Positions 63,790 through 64,000 of a stretch of DNA of 64,000 nucleotides are shown here, piece after piece. The position numbers and the translations under genes were made by a program. Numbering within the stretch: the first letter of the stretch is position 1; every line of letters begins with the position of its first letter. The notes beneath the pieces are model-generated. The model saw only the letters and a list, made by a program, of their open reading frames with translations. It made no database searches and was not told the DNA's origin. The stretch lies in assembly GCA_028279445.1 (NCBI GenBank), contig JANQNT010000013.1:1-64000 (forward strand), given 5' to 3'. The DNA comes from Tepidamorphaceae bacterium (GTDB lineage Bacteria > Pseudomonadota > Alphaproteobacteria > Rhizobiales > Tepidamorphaceae).

Positions 63790-64000
63790 CCATTGGGCCG
63801 ACCAGCGCCGGTGTCGGGCTTGCTTTGCGCGGCCGCGTCAAGCGCAGGGCCGTCTGCCGCTCAGCACCCGGCACCCGTTTCCCCCGTCGAATGAACGCCT
63901 CAAGACCGGCCGCCTGAGCGCGGCTGGCCCGGCAGGTGCGGGCGGAGCGAAGGCCGTAGCCGTTTCGTGATTGCCTGGCGGCGGTCTATCGGACGTGGCG
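63790..64000. other. rpsA upstream region to window edge
   Basis: All minus-strand frames are interrupted and none resembles cytidylate kinase. On the minus strand TTGACG occurs near 63836 without a convincing -10 at normal spacing. I see no other feature. Confidence 0.5.

Noticed and set aside
63790..64000. Possible 3' end of cmk upstream of rpsA
   Set aside because: All minus-strand frames are short or lack cytidylate kinase similarity.

Overview
The window reads as chromosome of a GC-rich alphaproteobacterium, most likely of the order Hyphomicrobiales (Rhizobiales). This is inferred from gene content and order. The cues are the trpF/trpB/trpA-accD-folC block, the kdsB-pheA pair divergent from a CycM-like cytochrome, dnaX-ybaB-recR, ihfB-sppA-rpsA, a YejABEF-type importer, a complete Cpa/Tad pilus locus, a short 4.5S SRP RNA, and intergenic repeats carrying the core GAAAACCGGTTCCCACTTTTC. 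I saw no phage, plasmid or CRISPR features. The only transposon-like sequence is a 266-bp element without a transposase.

Layout. 1-4.0 kb: a partial tRNA-Arg, an orphan histidine kinase, and a MerA-like flavoprotein paired with a TVP38 membrane protein. 4.0-7.6 kb: rpmH, rnpA, yidC and engB. Here the only canonical rnpA start lies upstream of rpmH, so rpmH may be nested inside rnpA. 7.6-16 kb: a spermidine/putrescine-type binding protein, mprF, a divergent HisD paralogue, sqdB (sulfolipid), a membrane protein of unknown function and rmuC. 16-23 kb: recR, ybaB, dnaX, the SRP RNA, nudC, pheA, kdsB and a membrane-anchored cytochrome c. 23.3-32.4 kb: the 266-bp element, then a microcin C/peptide ABC importer operon with two binding proteins (one Sec-type, one Tat-type), then ghrA.

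32.4-48 kb: a NlpC/P60 peptidase with a MarR regulator, an M17 aminopeptidase, then the Tad/Flp pilus locus. The pilus genes are tadD (+), cpaB-C-D-E-F-tadB-tadC (-), cpaA (-), the Flp pilin (-), and a CpaC-N-like protein with tadE and tadF (+). Four sequences within one base of the CtrA consensus TTAA-N7-TTAA sit upstream of these units, which suggests cell-cycle control. 48-50.7 kb: a FecCD-type importer without its binding protein, a periplasmic rhodanese and thioredoxin. 51-59 kb: folC, accD, trpA, a DUF1330 gene, trpB, an ABC exporter and trpF. 59-64 kb: an ornithine cyclodeaminase-family protein, a LapA-like protein, ihfB, sppA and rpsA.

Five intergenic blocks (16.7-17.0, 20.5-20.7, 36.2-36.6, 50.7-51.1 and 58.0-58.3 kb) are mosaics of the same short palindromic modules. 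Three lie between convergent genes and two lie inside co-directional gene strings. Two of them share a perfect 60-bp inverted copy that brackets ybaB-dnaX-ffs-nudC.
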